Origin: Anaerolinea thermolimosa
GTDB taxonomy: Bacteria > Chloroflexota > Anaerolineae > Anaerolineales > Anaerolineaceae
Reading direction: 5' to 3'
Assembly (NCBI RefSeq): GCF_001050195.2
Contig: NZ_DF967965.1
Span: 276,844 to 340,843, forward strand
Length of the DNA stretch: 64,000 nt
Under the pieces are notes generated by a model. It was not told the origin of the DNA. It saw only the letters and a list, made by a program, of their open reading frames with translations, and ran no database searches. This document shows, piece by piece, positions 15,902 through 24,307 of this stretch. A program made the position numbers and the translations under genes. Within the stretch, counting starts at the first letter, position 1. Each line of letters starts with the position of its first letter.

Positions 15902-16954
15902 ATGCTCGAAGTACAGGAACTCACCAAAACATACGACGGCCAGCCGCTTTTACGAGGGATCACCTTCAGTTTGCAGGAGGGAGAGACGCTCTGCCTGCTG
16001 GGACCTTCGGGGAGCGGGAAAAGCACACTCTTGCGCATCATTGCCGGGATTGAAGAAGCTGAAAGCGGGCGAGTTTTATGGTCGGGGGTAGATCTGGCCA
16101 GGGTACCGGTTCATCGACGGGGTTTTGGCCTGATGTTTCAGGATTACGCCTTATTCCCGCATTTAAATGTGGCGCAAAATGTGGCTTTTGGCCTGCGTAT
16201 GCAGGGCCTGCCGCGCGCTGAGGTGGAAGCGCGGGTGGCGGAAGCTTTGAAGCAGGTTAACCTGGAGAAATTCGCCTCCCGCCGGGTGACGGATCTCTCG
16301 GGTGGAGAACAACAGCGGGTGGCACTGGCGCGCGCCCTGGCACCCCGCCCGCGACTGTTAATGCTGGATGAGCCGCTGGGGGCGCTTGATCGCACTCTGC
16401 GGGAGCAGTTGCTGGAAGAACTTCGTCATTTACTGCGCACTACCCGCATCCCGGCGATTTACGTCACCCACGACCAGGAAGAGGCTTTTCAGCTGGCCGA
16501 CCGCCTTTTGTTGTTGCATGAGGGGCGAATTGAGCAGGCCGGCACCCCGGATGAGGTGTATACCCATCCGGCCACTCCCTGGGTGGCGGCGTTCCTGGGG
16601 CAGATGAACCTGACTCGTGGACGCGTGGTTAAAGTAGAACCGCTTGAGGTTGAAACCTCCCTGGGGCGGTTCCGTGCCAGCCCGGCAGGGGGAGATGTAT
16701 TTCGGATCGGTGATGAGGCAGTTCTGCTCTTTCGCCCGGAGGGCGCCCGGTTAGAGGGAGCGGATTCAGAAGGGGTTCTTATCCGAGGACACGTAGATGA
16801 TGTGGTGTTCCGTGGGGGAGGGTATTACCTGGAGTTGCGCCTGCCAGAGGGTGAAGTGTTCTCGTTCCATGTCAATCGAGCCGTCTCCCGGGGAGCAAAG
16901 GTGGGGCTTGTGCTTCCGGCTGAGAATATTCTGGCATACCGGGAGGCACGCTGA
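15902..16954 (+). CDS. ABC transporter ATPase of the Fe3+/spermidine/sugar (TOBE) type
   Basis: The 350-aa protein has Walker A GPSGSGKST (about 38-46), Q-loop MFQDYALFPHL, signature LSGGEQQRVALARAL, Walker B LLMLDEPLGALD and the switch His in YVTHDQEEA. A C-terminal TOBE-like beta region spans ~240-345. This subtype normally drives import of ferric iron, thiosulfate/sulfate, polyamines or sugars. No permease or binding protein lies next to it, so it either partners with remote genes or is a shared ATPase. A GAGGAG site precedes ATG 15902. It overlaps the DUF402 gene by one base. Confidence 0.88.
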   Translation: MLEVQELTKTYDGQPLLRGITFSLQEGETLCLLGPSGSGKSTLLRIIAGIEEAESGRVLWSGVDLARVPVHRRGFGLMFQDYALFPHLNVAQNVAFGLRMQGLPRAEVEARVAEALKQVNLEKFASRRVTDLSGGEQQRVALARALAPRPRLLMLDEPLGALDRTLREQLLEELRHLLRTTRIPAIYVTHDQEEAFQLADRLLLLHEGRIEQAGTPDEVYTHPATPWVAAFLGQMNLTRGRVVKVEPLEVETSLGRFRASPAGGDVFRIGDEAVLLFRPEGARLEGADSEGVLIRGHVDDVVFRGGGYYLELRLPEGEVFSFHVNRAVSRGAKVGLVLPAENILAYREAR

Positions 16955-17436
16955 TGGATGATGTGACGGTGATTAAACTGAATATCAGCGGGGAAGAAAC
17001 CTGGCGGTACCACGGCAGGTTAGTCAGGTGCACCGGGCGGGGGGTGTTTCTGGAAGCACATTTCAACCGCGATGATCTCCCCTTTCACGAGATTGTCATG
17101 CGGCGGGGCGACCTGTTCCTGGAGGCCTATTTCAACGACCGCTGGTACAACCTGTTTGAAATCCACGATCGGGAAAGCGGGGAGATCAAAGCCTGGTACT
17201 GTAACGTTACCCGCCCGGCGGAGTTTACCGGGCGGGAGATCCGGTATGTAGACCTGGCGCTTGATATTCTGGTTTACCCCGATGGCCGCCAGCTGGTGCT
17301 CGATGCAGACGAGTTTGCCCTGCTTGAGCTGGATGCGCCCACAAGGCAACAGGCCTGGGCGGCGCTGGAAGAGCTGAAGAGGCTGGTGAAACCGGAGCAG
17401 GGTTTCCGCCTCACGCCTGACTTCCTGCCCGAATAA
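16954..17436 (+). CDS. DUF402 (FomD-like) domain protein
   Basis: The 160-aa protein shows the DUF402 pattern WYCNVTRPAEF... IRYVDLALDILVYPDG... VLDADEF. Conserved acidic residues in this pattern bind divalent metal in solved relatives, some of which are nucleotide phosphatases (for example FomD and YgaC types). A similar hydrolase role is inferred, and the substrate is unknown. It is translationally coupled to the upstream ABC ATPase (TGATG overlap). Its last codons form the left arm of a 16-bp hairpin, with the stop codon in the loop. Confidence 0.85.
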   Translation: MDDVTVIKLNISGEETWRYHGRLVRCTGRGVFLEAHFNRDDLPFHEIVMRRGDLFLEAYFNDRWYNLFEIHDRESGEIKAWYCNVTRPAEFTGREIRYVDLALDILVYPDGRQLVLDADEFALLELDAPTRQQAWAALEELKRLVKPEQGFRLTPDFLPE

Positions 17437-17454
17437 ACCGGGCAGGAAGTCAGG
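17416..17454. terminator. 16-bp perfect hairpin overlapping the DUF402 stop
   Basis: CCTGACTTCCTGCCCG (17416-17431) pairs with 17439-17454, with a 7-nt loop containing the TAA stop. It lies between convergent genes and can act in both directions. No T-tract is present. Confidence 0.65.
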
Positions 17455-17465
17455 TGACGAAGGGT

Positions 17466-17918
17466 TTATGCCGGTAGCAGGCGCAGCAGCTGGCTGAAGT
17501 TGAACATTTCCTGGACGGGCACGAAAGCCAGAATGACCGCCACCACGACTACACAACAGCAACAGAGCACGGCCAGGACGATGAGCAGAATGACCCACCA
17601 CTTAAGACTGCCTTTTGCGGCTGGCGCGCCGGGCGGAGGCGGCACAGTGCCGCCCGTCTGAGGTGTGGGGGATGGGGTGAATGGCTCAGCAGGGGGTGGC
17701 GCTGCTGGTTGTTCAACCTGGCCGGATGATGCCGCCTCGCCACCGGGGAAGGAAGAAGCATCGATGCTGGGGGGAGCAAACAATTCCGGGGCGGGGGTGG
17801 TGTCGCTCATTTCGGCAGGAGGTTCAGCAGTGGGCGGGGTGTAATCTTCCACAGGCTGGTAGGGCTCGCTTGCGCTTTCCTGGGGCTGTTCATCGAAGGG
17901 TTGTTTTTCTTCACTCAT
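17466..17918 (-). CDS. Pro-rich protein with C-terminal TM segment, unknown function
   Basis: The 150-aa protein is acidic and Pro/Ala/Glu-rich for ~100 residues. It then has one strong TM helix (about 107-132) containing four consecutive Cys, and a short tail. No known domain is recognised. The topology suggests a tail-anchored or cytoplasmic-linker membrane protein. AAGGAG lies 9 nt before the ATG. It is last in a run of three same-strand membrane protein genes (with DUF4126 and DUF2085), but a 65-bp gap and its own ribosome site leave operon membership open. The four adjacent Cys could be palmitoylation-like or redox sites, which is speculative. Confidence 0.6.
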   Translation of the reverse strand: MSEEKQPFDEQPQESASEPYQPVEDYTPPTAEPPAEMSDTTPAPELFAPPSIDASSFPGGEAASSGQVEQPAAPPPAEPFTPSPTPQTGGTVPPPPGAPAAKGSLKWWVILLIVLAVLCCCCVVVVAVILAFVPVQEMFNFSQLLRLLPA

Positions 17919-17983
17919 GGGTTTGTCTCCTTATTACTGTGAATCAATGCGGATAAGCGGCTCTTCCACCCCTGAGGATGAGC

Positions 17984-18547
17984 TCAGGCGTTGGGAAGGC
18001 TTCGGCGGCGGTAAAGCCTCCAGATAATATACGCAGTAAGAAGCACAAGGATGCAGGCGATCAGCACTGGAAGGACAACTGCAATGATCGAAAGCGCGGT
18101 TGAGAGGGCATCCTCGGCAATGGAAACTGGTACATTGCCAGCCCCACCGGTGGCGGCAGTAACCGTCGGGCGCACAGCCAGCGATTTAACCGCATGGACA
18201 CCCCCTGCTATCAGAATCCCGGCTCCAATGGCCAGAATGGGATGGATCTCGGTTATGACGTGCGCACTGGCGGCGAAAGCAATGGCCCCCGCGGCCGGGC
18301 GGATAAAGGTCTGGATGAGGTCGTTGATGTGATTGACGGCGGGGATTTTATCGGCGAAAAATTCGATCAACGAAAGCACCACCAGCAGGCCAATGATCCA
18401 CCAGCTGGTGAGGGCGTCCCAGGGTTTGCTTAACTGGATCAGATGGGTAAAGCGCGCCAGCAGAGCGATGACCAGCAGAGGGATATAGGCGTTCAGGCCA
18501 GCGCTGGCTGAAAGCCCGAAGGCTGAGAAAATGCCCAGAAGATCCAC
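17984..18547 (-). CDS. DUF4126 family membrane protein
   Basis: The 187-aa protein has about five hydrophobic segments. The N-terminus FSAFGLSASAGLNAYIPLLV and the segment EFFADKIPAVNHINDLIQTFIRPAAG are characteristic of DUF4126. The function of the family is unknown. The start is GTG at 18547 behind GGGAGGA. It lies 21 bp downstream of the DUF2085 gene, so cotranscription is likely. Confidence 0.85.
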   Translation of the reverse strand: MDLLGIFSAFGLSASAGLNAYIPLLVIALLARFTHLIQLSKPWDALTSWWIIGLLVVLSLIEFFADKIPAVNHINDLIQTFIRPAAGAIAFAASAHVITEIHPILAIGAGILIAGGVHAVKSLAVRPTVTAATGGAGNVPVSIAEDALSTALSIIAVVLPVLIACILVLLTAYIIWRLYRRRSLPNA

Positions 18548-18568
18548 GAGTCCTCCCTTCTGACCAAA

Positions 18569-19363
18569 TTAACCGGGGAGATTGAAGCCTGACCAGGTGC
18601 CAGTGAGAATGAAGCGCACAGCGTCTAATAGCGCAATTTGCGACAGGGCGGTGGCAAAACCAGCTAGGAGCGGCACCCACGCCTCTCTCCATTGATGATA
18701 CCTGTTTTCTCGTTTGAAGAAAAGCACCCAGAGGGTAGAATAGGTCAGGGTGAGGATGGAAAGGACGGCCAGACCGCTCAGCACGGCCAGTGGATAAACC
18801 AGAAAAGGGTTTTCGCTGAGGATGGCCAGATCGAGCAAGGCAGCCAACCCCAGCAGTGTCAACAGCTCCCGCCAGGAGCCGAGGGACGGGCGCGAATCGA
18901 AATTTGCCCAGAGGGCCTGGTTGAATACCGGTGCGAGGAGAGCGCCGATCCCCATACCGACCCCTGTTCCGGTGAGAAGGCGCAGCCAGTTTTGAGAGGG
19001 GTACAGGGAGGGTGCCCCTGGAAGGGTGTGTGCGAGTGAATTGACTCCATCCAGCCCGAAGGCCACGGCAAAAACTCCCAGCAGGAGGGAGGTTTTCAGG
19101 TCGGGCAGTTCACCGCGCCGTCCCAGGCGCAGGATGAAGATGAGGGTCATTAATCCGCTCAGGAAGGTACCCGAACAACGGGCGCACAGGGGGAGGGGCC
19201 GGTCTCCCAGCAGGAAGGAGCGGGCCGGGGCGCGGTGACATACGGCGTAGCCCACGGCATCGGCTTTGCCCAGCAGGCCGGGGGGCGTCTCAATCAGCCA
19301 GACACCCAATAAAACCAGGGTAAAGAGCACAAGCAGGGCTTTCCAGAAGAGCGATCGGAACAT
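18569..19363 (-). CDS. DUF2085 family membrane protein
   Basis: The 264-aa protein has about seven TM segments. It has the DUF2085 signature near residues 45-70: CHRAPARSF, then PLCARCSGTFLSG. The conserved CH...C-x2-C residues suggest a metal or redox site at the membrane surface, with function unknown. ATG 19363 is chosen over an in-frame upstream Met because a consensus TATAAT lies 6 nt before it, so the longer form would start inside the promoter. The gene is divergent from the DUF3048 gene. Confidence 0.82.
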   Translation of the reverse strand: MFRSLFWKALLVLFTLVLLGVWLIETPPGLLGKADAVGYAVCHRAPARSFLLGDRPLPLCARCSGTFLSGLMTLIFILRLGRRGELPDLKTSLLLGVFAVAFGLDGVNSLAHTLPGAPSLYPSQNWLRLLTGTGVGMGIGALLAPVFNQALWANFDSRPSLGSWRELLTLLGLAALLDLAILSENPFLVYPLAVLSGLAVLSILTLTYSTLWVLFFKRENRYHQWREAWVPLLAGFATALSQIALLDAVRFILTGTWSGFNLPG

Positions 19364-19369
19364 AAAAGG

Positions 19370-19413
19370 ATTATACTCATAACCATTCTCTGGTGTCGGT
19401 TTTTTGATATACT
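19370..19413. promoter_or_regulatory. divergent leaderless promoters (DUF2085 / DUF3048)
   Basis: Minus strand: TATAAT (19370-19375) ends 6 nt before ATG 19363. Plus strand: TATACT (19408-19413) ends 7 nt before ATG 19421. Neither gene has a Shine-Dalgarno sequence. Confidence 0.6.
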
Positions 19414-19420
19414 CCAAAGA

Positions 19421-20704
19421 ATGATGAGGAAAAACCCTGTGACCATGAAACTCTTCCTGCGAATGCTGTGCCCGGCGCTGATTCTGCTCAGCGCATGTTC
19501 GGTGGTGATTCCCCAGGCCCCAACTCCCACGCTTACTCCAACCCGGGCGCTGCCCACCCCCACTTCTTTGCCGCCCACTTCAACCCTGGCGCCAAGCGCT
19601 ACCCCTGAACCCACTGCTACTCCGTACCCCACCCCCAATTACCCGCCCCAGGGGATGGGGCCAACGAACTTTCCTGCAGACGTCAACCCTCTGACAGGCT
19701 TGAAGGTAGCCGACCCTGCCGTGCTCGATCGGCGCCCCTTGCTGATTAAAGTGGAAAACCTTCCCCGCGACGACCGCCCACAATTTGGGCTTTCGCGGGC
19801 TGATCTGGTTTACGAGTATTACACCGAACAGGGCGGTACGCGCTTTGCGGCTGTTTTCTACGGCACGGATGCCGAAAAAGTGGGCCCCATTCGTTCCGGG
19901 CGATTCTTTGATACCATGCTTGTGCCCATGTATCGGGCGGTCTTTATTTTTGGTTCGGCGTACTGGGCGGTATGGAATCGGATTGTGAACTCTGACTTCT
20001 CGTCTCGCCTGGTGCTGGAGAATAACTTTTCGTGTCCGGCTCTGTGCCGTTTTGAACCAGAGAAGCGGAATTTTCTCATGGCCAACACGACCGAGATGAA
20101 TGCTTACCTTAAAAGCCGCGGGATTGACAACACCCGTCAGGTGCTGGATGGAATGTTCTTCCAGATGCAGCCCCCGGAGGGCGGCGGAGAAGGCAACCGT
20201 GTGTTTGTGCGTTACTCTGGAGCCATTTATAATCGCTGGGATTACGACTCCGTCAGTGGTCGTTATTTTCGCTTCGTCGATGCACAGAATGATGTCAACC
20301 GCAACAACGAGGTTTATGTTCAGTTGACTGATCAGCTCACCGGCGAGCCCATTGCCGCCGATAATGTGGTAACGATGTGTGTGCCCCACCAGTATTTTTA
20401 TCGATCCAATGAAATTGAGGTGGTAGAAATTCTTCTCGATCCGAATGCGGGGCGATATACTGCCTGTGATGGCCAGCAATATGATGGAGGCAGTGGCCCG
20501 GCGTGGCTGGCGCGCGATGGAAAAGTGTACAAAGTCACCTATAAGCGGGCCGGAAAAGACACCCCCCTTACCCTGCTGGGGAGTGACGGGCAACCTTTCC
20601 CCTTTAAACCCGGCCAGACGTGGTTTGAGGTGATCGGTGCTTCTTCAAAGGTGGAACAGCAGGCGGATGGAGCCTGGCGCTTTACCTTCGGCATTGTGCC
20701 ATAA
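19421..20704 (+). CDS. DUF3048 (YerB-like) lipoprotein
   Basis: The 427-aa precursor has a lipoprotein signal (LLSA-C, Cys 26), a Thr/Pro linker (about 30-72) and the DUF3048 N-domain with NPLTGL, RRPLLIKVEN, RPQFGLSRADLVYEYYTEGG-like and GPIRSGRFFD segments. The C-terminal domain holds the W-x3-GK(V)-Y-K-(V)-T pattern. YerB relatives are surface lipoproteins of unknown role. An in-frame Met at 19445 is an alternative start, but the -10 box position favours 19421. It is single, with the terminator at 20702 shared with guaB. Confidence 0.85.
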   Translation: MMRKNPVTMKLFLRMLCPALILLSACSVVIPQAPTPTLTPTRALPTPTSLPPTSTLAPSATPEPTATPYPTPNYPPQGMGPTNFPADVNPLTGLKVADPAVLDRRPLLIKVENLPRDDRPQFGLSRADLVYEYYTEQGGTRFAAVFYGTDAEKVGPIRSGRFFDTMLVPMYRAVFIFGSAYWAVWNRIVNSDFSSRLVLENNFSCPALCRFEPEKRNFLMANTTEMNAYLKSRGIDNTRQVLDGMFFQMQPPEGGGEGNRVFVRYSGAIYNRWDYDSVSGRYFRFVDAQNDVNRNNEVYVQLTDQLTGEPIAADNVVTMCVPHQYFYRSNEIEVVEILLDPNAGRYTACDGQQYDGGSGPAWLARDGKVYKVTYKRAGKDTPLTLLGSDGQPFPFKPGQTWFEVIGASSKVEQQADGAWRFTFGIVP

Positions 20705-20728
20705 AAAAAGCCCGGGTTATGCCCGGGC
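20702..20728 (-). terminator. intrinsic terminator of guaB
   Basis: GCCCGGG (20710-20716) pairs with 20722-20728 over a TTATG loop. On the minus strand the stem is followed by TTTTTTT, giving a canonical terminator 16 bp after the guaB stop. Confidence 0.88.
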
Positions 20729-20743
20729 CGATGGATTGACGGG

Positions 20744-22183
20744 TTAGAATTTCTCCACATCGTGGGGGCCGGATTCTTCCATGCCAGCCCGGGTAATGGG
20801 GATAAATTCGGCTTTTTCCCAAAGCTCTTCGATGTTGCGGGCACCGGCATAACTTAAGCCGGAGCGCAGACCCCCCACCAGTTGGTGGAGAATATCAGCC
20901 ACTGCGCCGCGTGCGGGCACGACCGCCTCAACTCCTTCGGGTACGACCTCACCCCAGTCTTCCTCACTGATTTCTCCCTTTTCAATGGCTTTGCGCTGGA
21001 TGTTGGCGGTAAGCGAGGCCATACCCCGCACCACTTTATACCGCCGGCCTCCGCGTACAACTGGCGCACCGGGGCTTTCGTCGGTTCCGGCCAGCATACT
21101 TCCCAGCATCACTGTGCTGGCACCAGCGGCAAGCGCTTTCACCAGGTCGCCTGAGTTGCGCACTCCGCCATCTGCGATGATGGGTACCTTCATGCGGTGG
21201 CCCATTTCGGCGCATTCCAGGATGGCGGTAAGTTGTGGAACGCCGAACCCGGTAACCAGGCGGGTGATGCAGATGGAACCGGCCCCCACCCCCACCTTCA
21301 CCGCATCAGCGCCGGCATCGGCCAGGTCGCGCACGCCTTCGGCGGTTGCCACGTTTCCGGCGATGACGGGAACGGAGAAGCGTTTTTTAAGGCTGGAGAC
21401 CATCTGCAGGGTGTGGTCTGAATGACCATGGGCAATATCCACTACCAGCACATCGGCGCCAGCGGCCACACAGGCGGCGGCACGTTCAAGGTCGTCGGCG
21501 CGAGCGCCAACGGCCACGCCCACCATTAACCGCCCGCGCGAGTCTTTGGTGGCATCGGGATGTTGCTCAATTTTCACGATATCCTGGGTGGTGATCAGCC
21601 CGACGATGTGCCCTTCCTCATCAACCAGAGGGAGTTTTTCGATGCGGTAAGAGTGCAGTTTGCGGCGGGCGTTTTCCAGCGTTTCGTCTTTGCTGGCCAC
21701 AATCAACCGTTCGCGGGGTGTCATCACCGTTTGCACCGAATCGGAAGGAGTTTCGGCAAGGAGCACATCGCGGGTGGTGACCACGCCCAGCAAGATCCCG
21801 TTTTCATCGGTGACCATCAGGCCGCCGACCTCTTCCTCGGCCATCAGCTGGCGTGCCTGGGCAATGGTGGCGCTGGCACGGATGGAAATAGGATCTTCAA
21901 CGACCATGTTTTCGGCGCGTTTGACTCGCTCCACCATCTCAGCCTGTTGCTGGATGGTCATGAAGCGGTGGATGATTCCGATGCCGCCGTGCTGGGCCAT
22001 GGCAATGGCCATGCGTGTTTCGGTAACCGTATCCATATTGGCGGAGACGATGGGAATCTGCAGGCGGATGTCGGGGGTTAACCAGGAAGCCGTGGAAACA
22101 TCTCGCCGACTGCGGATCGCCGAACGGCGTGGAACCAGTAACACATCATCAAAAGTCAGCCCTGGGTCAGGACGGATTTTCAT
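20744..22183 (-). CDS. guaB: IMP dehydrogenase
   Basis: The 479-aa enzyme oxidises IMP to XMP with NAD, the committed step of GMP synthesis. It shows TFDDVLLVP (10-18), two CBS domains (about 95-150 and 155-210) inserted in the barrel, the catalytic loop GSICITR with Cys 305, the flap residues VVRGMASL, and the phosphate-binding GGVRNSGD. Full length for the family. GGAGG precedes the ATG. The CBS pair normally senses ATP/GTP. It is monocistronic with a clear terminator and is divergent from the alkyladenine glycosylase gene. Confidence 0.97.
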   Translation of the reverse strand: MKIRPDPGLTFDDVLLVPRRSAIRSRRDVSTASWLTPDIRLQIPIVSANMDTVTETRMAIAMAQHGGIGIIHRFMTIQQQAEMVERVKRAENMVVEDPISIRASATIAQARQLMAEEEVGGLMVTDENGILLGVVTTRDVLLAETPSDSVQTVMTPRERLIVASKDETLENARRKLHSYRIEKLPLVDEEGHIVGLITTQDIVKIEQHPDATKDSRGRLMVGVAVGARADDLERAAACVAAGADVLVVDIAHGHSDHTLQMVSSLKKRFSVPVIAGNVATAEGVRDLADAGADAVKVGVGAGSICITRLVTGFGVPQLTAILECAEMGHRMKVPIIADGGVRNSGDLVKALAAGASTVMLGSMLAGTDESPGAPVVRGGRRYKVVRGMASLTANIQRKAIEKGEISEEDWGEVVPEGVEAVVPARGAVADILHQLVGGLRSGLSYAGARNIEELWEKAEFIPITRAGMEESGPHDVEKF

Positions 22184-22256
22184 ATTTCCTCCGGTAAAAG
22201 TTCATGGCAAAACGAATTTTAGCCAAGTTCTCCGCTTTGCCTGGCGGTTTCTATTG

Positions 22257-22271
22257 TACAATATCCGCCGT
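22257..22271 (+). promoter_or_regulatory. -10 box close to the MPG start codon
   Basis: TACAAT (22257-22262) ends 9 nt before ATG 22272. No ribosome-binding site is visible, consistent with a leaderless message. Confidence 0.45.
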
Positions 22272-22883
22272 ATGCTGTCACCGCTTCCAGCTTCATTTTA
22301 CGAGCGGAATACCGTCGAGGTGGCGCGCGCTTTGCTGGGGATGCGCCTGGTGCGATGGTATCGGCAAACACGCCTGTGCGGCATTATCGTAGAGGCTGAG
22401 GCGTACCGTGGTGAAGAGGATCTGGCCTGCCATGCCCGCTCCGGGTATACCTCGCGGACACGGGTGATGTATGGCCCGCCCGGGCATGCGTATGTGTATT
22501 TTACTTATGGAATGCACTGGATGCTCAATGTGGTGACCGAACGGGAGGGGTTCCCGGCGGCGGTGCTGATCCGGGCAGTGGAGGTGGTGGAGGGTCACTC
22601 CGTGGTGGCGGAGCGGCGTGCCGGGGTGCCCGCTCACCACTGGACGGATGGCCCGGCCAAACTCTGTCAGGCGTTCGCGATTGATGGTTCTCTCAACTCG
22701 GCTGACCTGACCAATCCTGAAAGCGGGCTGTGGATTGAGCCGGGTACGCCCTTCACTGACTCCATCATCCTCAGCGGCCCTCGGGTGGGTATAGACCGGG
22801 TGCCCGAACCCTGGCGTTCCATGCCCTGGCGTTTTCGAGTTGATACTCACCGGGGACATCCATTTGAGACAAGTATGGTATAA
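22272..22883 (+). CDS. mpg: DNA-3-methyladenine glycosylase (AAG/MPG family)
   Basis: The 203-aa protein excises alkylated purines. Family motifs are present: FYERNTVEVARALLG at the N-terminus and VEAEAYRGEEDLACHA, which carries the catalytic Glu equivalent to human AAG E125. GPPGHAYVYFTYGMHWMLNVV (two sections), the intercalating-loop region and GPAKLCQAFAID follow. Length is typical of bacterial members. An in-frame extension of ~200 codons upstream is antisense to guaB and is rejected. The -10 box at 22257 supports ATG 22272. Confidence 0.94.
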   Translation: MLSPLPASFYERNTVEVARALLGMRLVRWYRQTRLCGIIVEAEAYRGEEDLACHARSGYTSRTRVMYGPPGHAYVYFTYGMHWMLNVVTEREGFPAAVLIRAVEVVEGHSVVAERRAGVPAHHWTDGPAKLCQAFAIDGSLNSADLTNPESGLWIEPGTPFTDSIILSGPRVGIDRVPEPWRSMPWRFRVDTHRGHPFETSMV

Positions 22884-22890
22884 AAGAATT
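22879..22890 (+). promoter_or_regulatory. -10 box close to the acetyltransferase start codon
   Basis: TATAAA (22879-22884) overlaps the stop codon of the glycosylase gene and ends 6 nt before ATG 22891. Either a leaderless promoter or simple cotranscription could serve the gene. Confidence 0.35.
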
Positions 22891-23871
22891 ATGGCCGCAG
22901 TTGCTGTGCAAATTCCATCTCTGGAAAATTCAGGACCGATTTGGGTTGCCAGTCTGGCGATCCGTGAGGGGCAACCTGTGGAGCAGGGGCAGTTGTTAGC
23001 CGGTTTAGAGAGCCGCCATGAACGGGTGGAATTACATGCCGCCACCAGCGGCTATGTGGTTGGGCTTCACGCCCGTCCCGGCCAGACGGTTCTCCCCGGC
23101 GCGGTGCTGTGTTATCTGGCTGAAGCGCCCACCGTGGCTTCGGGTAAGCCCACCGGCAGCCTGGTGCCGTATGCTGAGCAGGCGCCCCTGGAGGCCGCCG
23201 GGATTCTGGTTTATGGCGGCGGTGGGCATGGAAAAGCCGTGATCGAATTGCTGAGGGCCATGCGTACTTTCCGCGTGGTGGGGGTGATTGATGATGGTAT
23301 GCCGCACGGCAGTGATGTGCTGGGGGTGCCGGTGCTCGGCGGGGCCGATCAATTGAAAGACTGGCATGACCGCGGGGTACGCCTGGCGGCCAACGGCGTG
23401 GGGGGCATTGGTAATCCGCAATCGCGCCAGCGAGTTTTTGACGTGCTGGCGCAGGCTGGTTTTGCCTGCCCGGTGCTGGTTCACCCGACGGCTGTGGTTG
23501 AACCGAGTGCGGTACTGGAAGGTGGGGTGCAGGTCATGCCCAAGGCGTATATCGGCAGTGCCGTGCGTGTGGGTTTCGGCTCAGTGATCAACGTGGGAGC
23601 CATTGTGGCGCATGATTGTATTCTCGGCCGGGTTACCAATGTATCACCGGGGGCGGCCCTGGCCGGTGGGGTGCATGTGGAGGAATTCACGCAAATTGGG
23701 ATGAACGCCACCGTCAACCTGAATGTGAGGGTGGGTGCCGGGTGCATGATTGGAAACGGAGCCGATGTCAAAGCCGATGTGCCGGCAGGCACACGGGTAT
23801 GGGCGGGAAGCCTCTGGCCGCCCCGCCCGGGGGGCAGTTCGGGAGTGAGGGAGGAAGGGGATGTTTCGTAA
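22891..23871 (+). CDS. lipoyl-like domain fused to NeuD/PglD-type sugar O-acyltransferase
   Basis: The 326-aa protein joins two modules. Residues ~1-75 form a biotin/lipoyl-like barrel-sandwich domain (VQIPSLENSGPIWVASLAIREGQPVEQGQLL... SGYVVGLHARPGQTV in pieces). The position of the modifiable Lys reads ESRHERVE, so no attachment Lys is present. Residues ~98-315 are a NeuD/PglD acyltransferase: a Rossmann-like start ILVYGGGGHGKAVIELL, then left-handed beta-helix hexapeptides with the catalytic His in GAIVAHDCILG. Acetyl-CoA-dependent O- or N-acetylation of a surface sugar is expected. It overlaps the bactofilin gene by 11 bp, linking it to envelope work. Confidence 0.85.
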   Translation: MAAVAVQIPSLENSGPIWVASLAIREGQPVEQGQLLAGLESRHERVELHAATSGYVVGLHARPGQTVLPGAVLCYLAEAPTVASGKPTGSLVPYAEQAPLEAAGILVYGGGGHGKAVIELLRAMRTFRVVGVIDDGMPHGSDVLGVPVLGGADQLKDWHDRGVRLAANGVGGIGNPQSRQRVFDVLAQAGFACPVLVHPTAVVEPSAVLEGGVQVMPKAYIGSAVRVGFGSVINVGAIVAHDCILGRVTNVSPGAALAGGVHVEEFTQIGMNATVNLNVRVGAGCMIGNGADVKADVPAGTRVWAGSLWPPRPGGSSGVREEGDVS

Positions 23872-24289
23872 ACAACAGCCACAGACACCTCCTGTAGCGC
23901 CGCCGGTGGAACGGGTTACCTCCGTGCTGGGGCCGGGGATCCTCTGGAAGGGCAACCTGCGAGGTACAGGGGGGGTGCGTATTGAAGGGGCATTCGAGGG
24001 AGACATTACTCTGCGGGGGCTGGTGGTGATTGGTGAAACAGGGCGGTTGGTTTGCCAGACGTTACAGGCTAACACGGTGATTGTGGCTGGAACGGTGAGC
24101 GGGAATATCATCGCCGAAAAACTGGAAATCCGTGGAACCGGGCGCGTGTGGGGTGATGTGGTGACGACTTCTCTCTCCACAGAAGAAGGGGCTTTCTTGC
24201 GCGGACAGGTGCGCATGGAAGAGAAGATCGAGATTGTCATTGAGGAAGAACCGGTGGAGGGTACGCAACCCGCCGGTGAAGAAGCCTGA
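23861..24289 (+). CDS. bactofilin (polymer-forming cytoskeletal protein)
   Basis: The 142-aa protein has a Pro-rich N-terminus and a DUF583/bactofilin beta-helix core (about 24-120) made of repeating G-x-[VI]-x-G units: GILWKGNLRGTGGVRIEGAFEG in parts, GTVSGNIIAEKLEIRGTGRVWGDV in parts. An acidic tail follows. Bactofilins form filaments on the inner membrane face and organise wall-shaping or polysaccharide enzymes. The start lies inside the end of the acetyltransferase gene, so both are probably one operon. Confidence 0.9.
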   Translation: MFRKQQPQTPPVAPPVERVTSVLGPGILWKGNLRGTGGVRIEGAFEGDITLRGLVVIGETGRLVCQTLQANTVIVAGTVSGNIIAEKLEIRGTGRVWGDVVTTSLSTEEGAFLRGQVRMEEKIEIVIEEEPVEGTQPAGEEA

Positions 24290-24307
24290 CCTTATTGAGG
24301 AATTCCC

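Noticed and set aside
21660-22271. N-terminal extension of the 3-methyladenine glycosylase frame.
   Set aside because: It is antisense to guaB, and the family match and the -10 box place the start at 22272.
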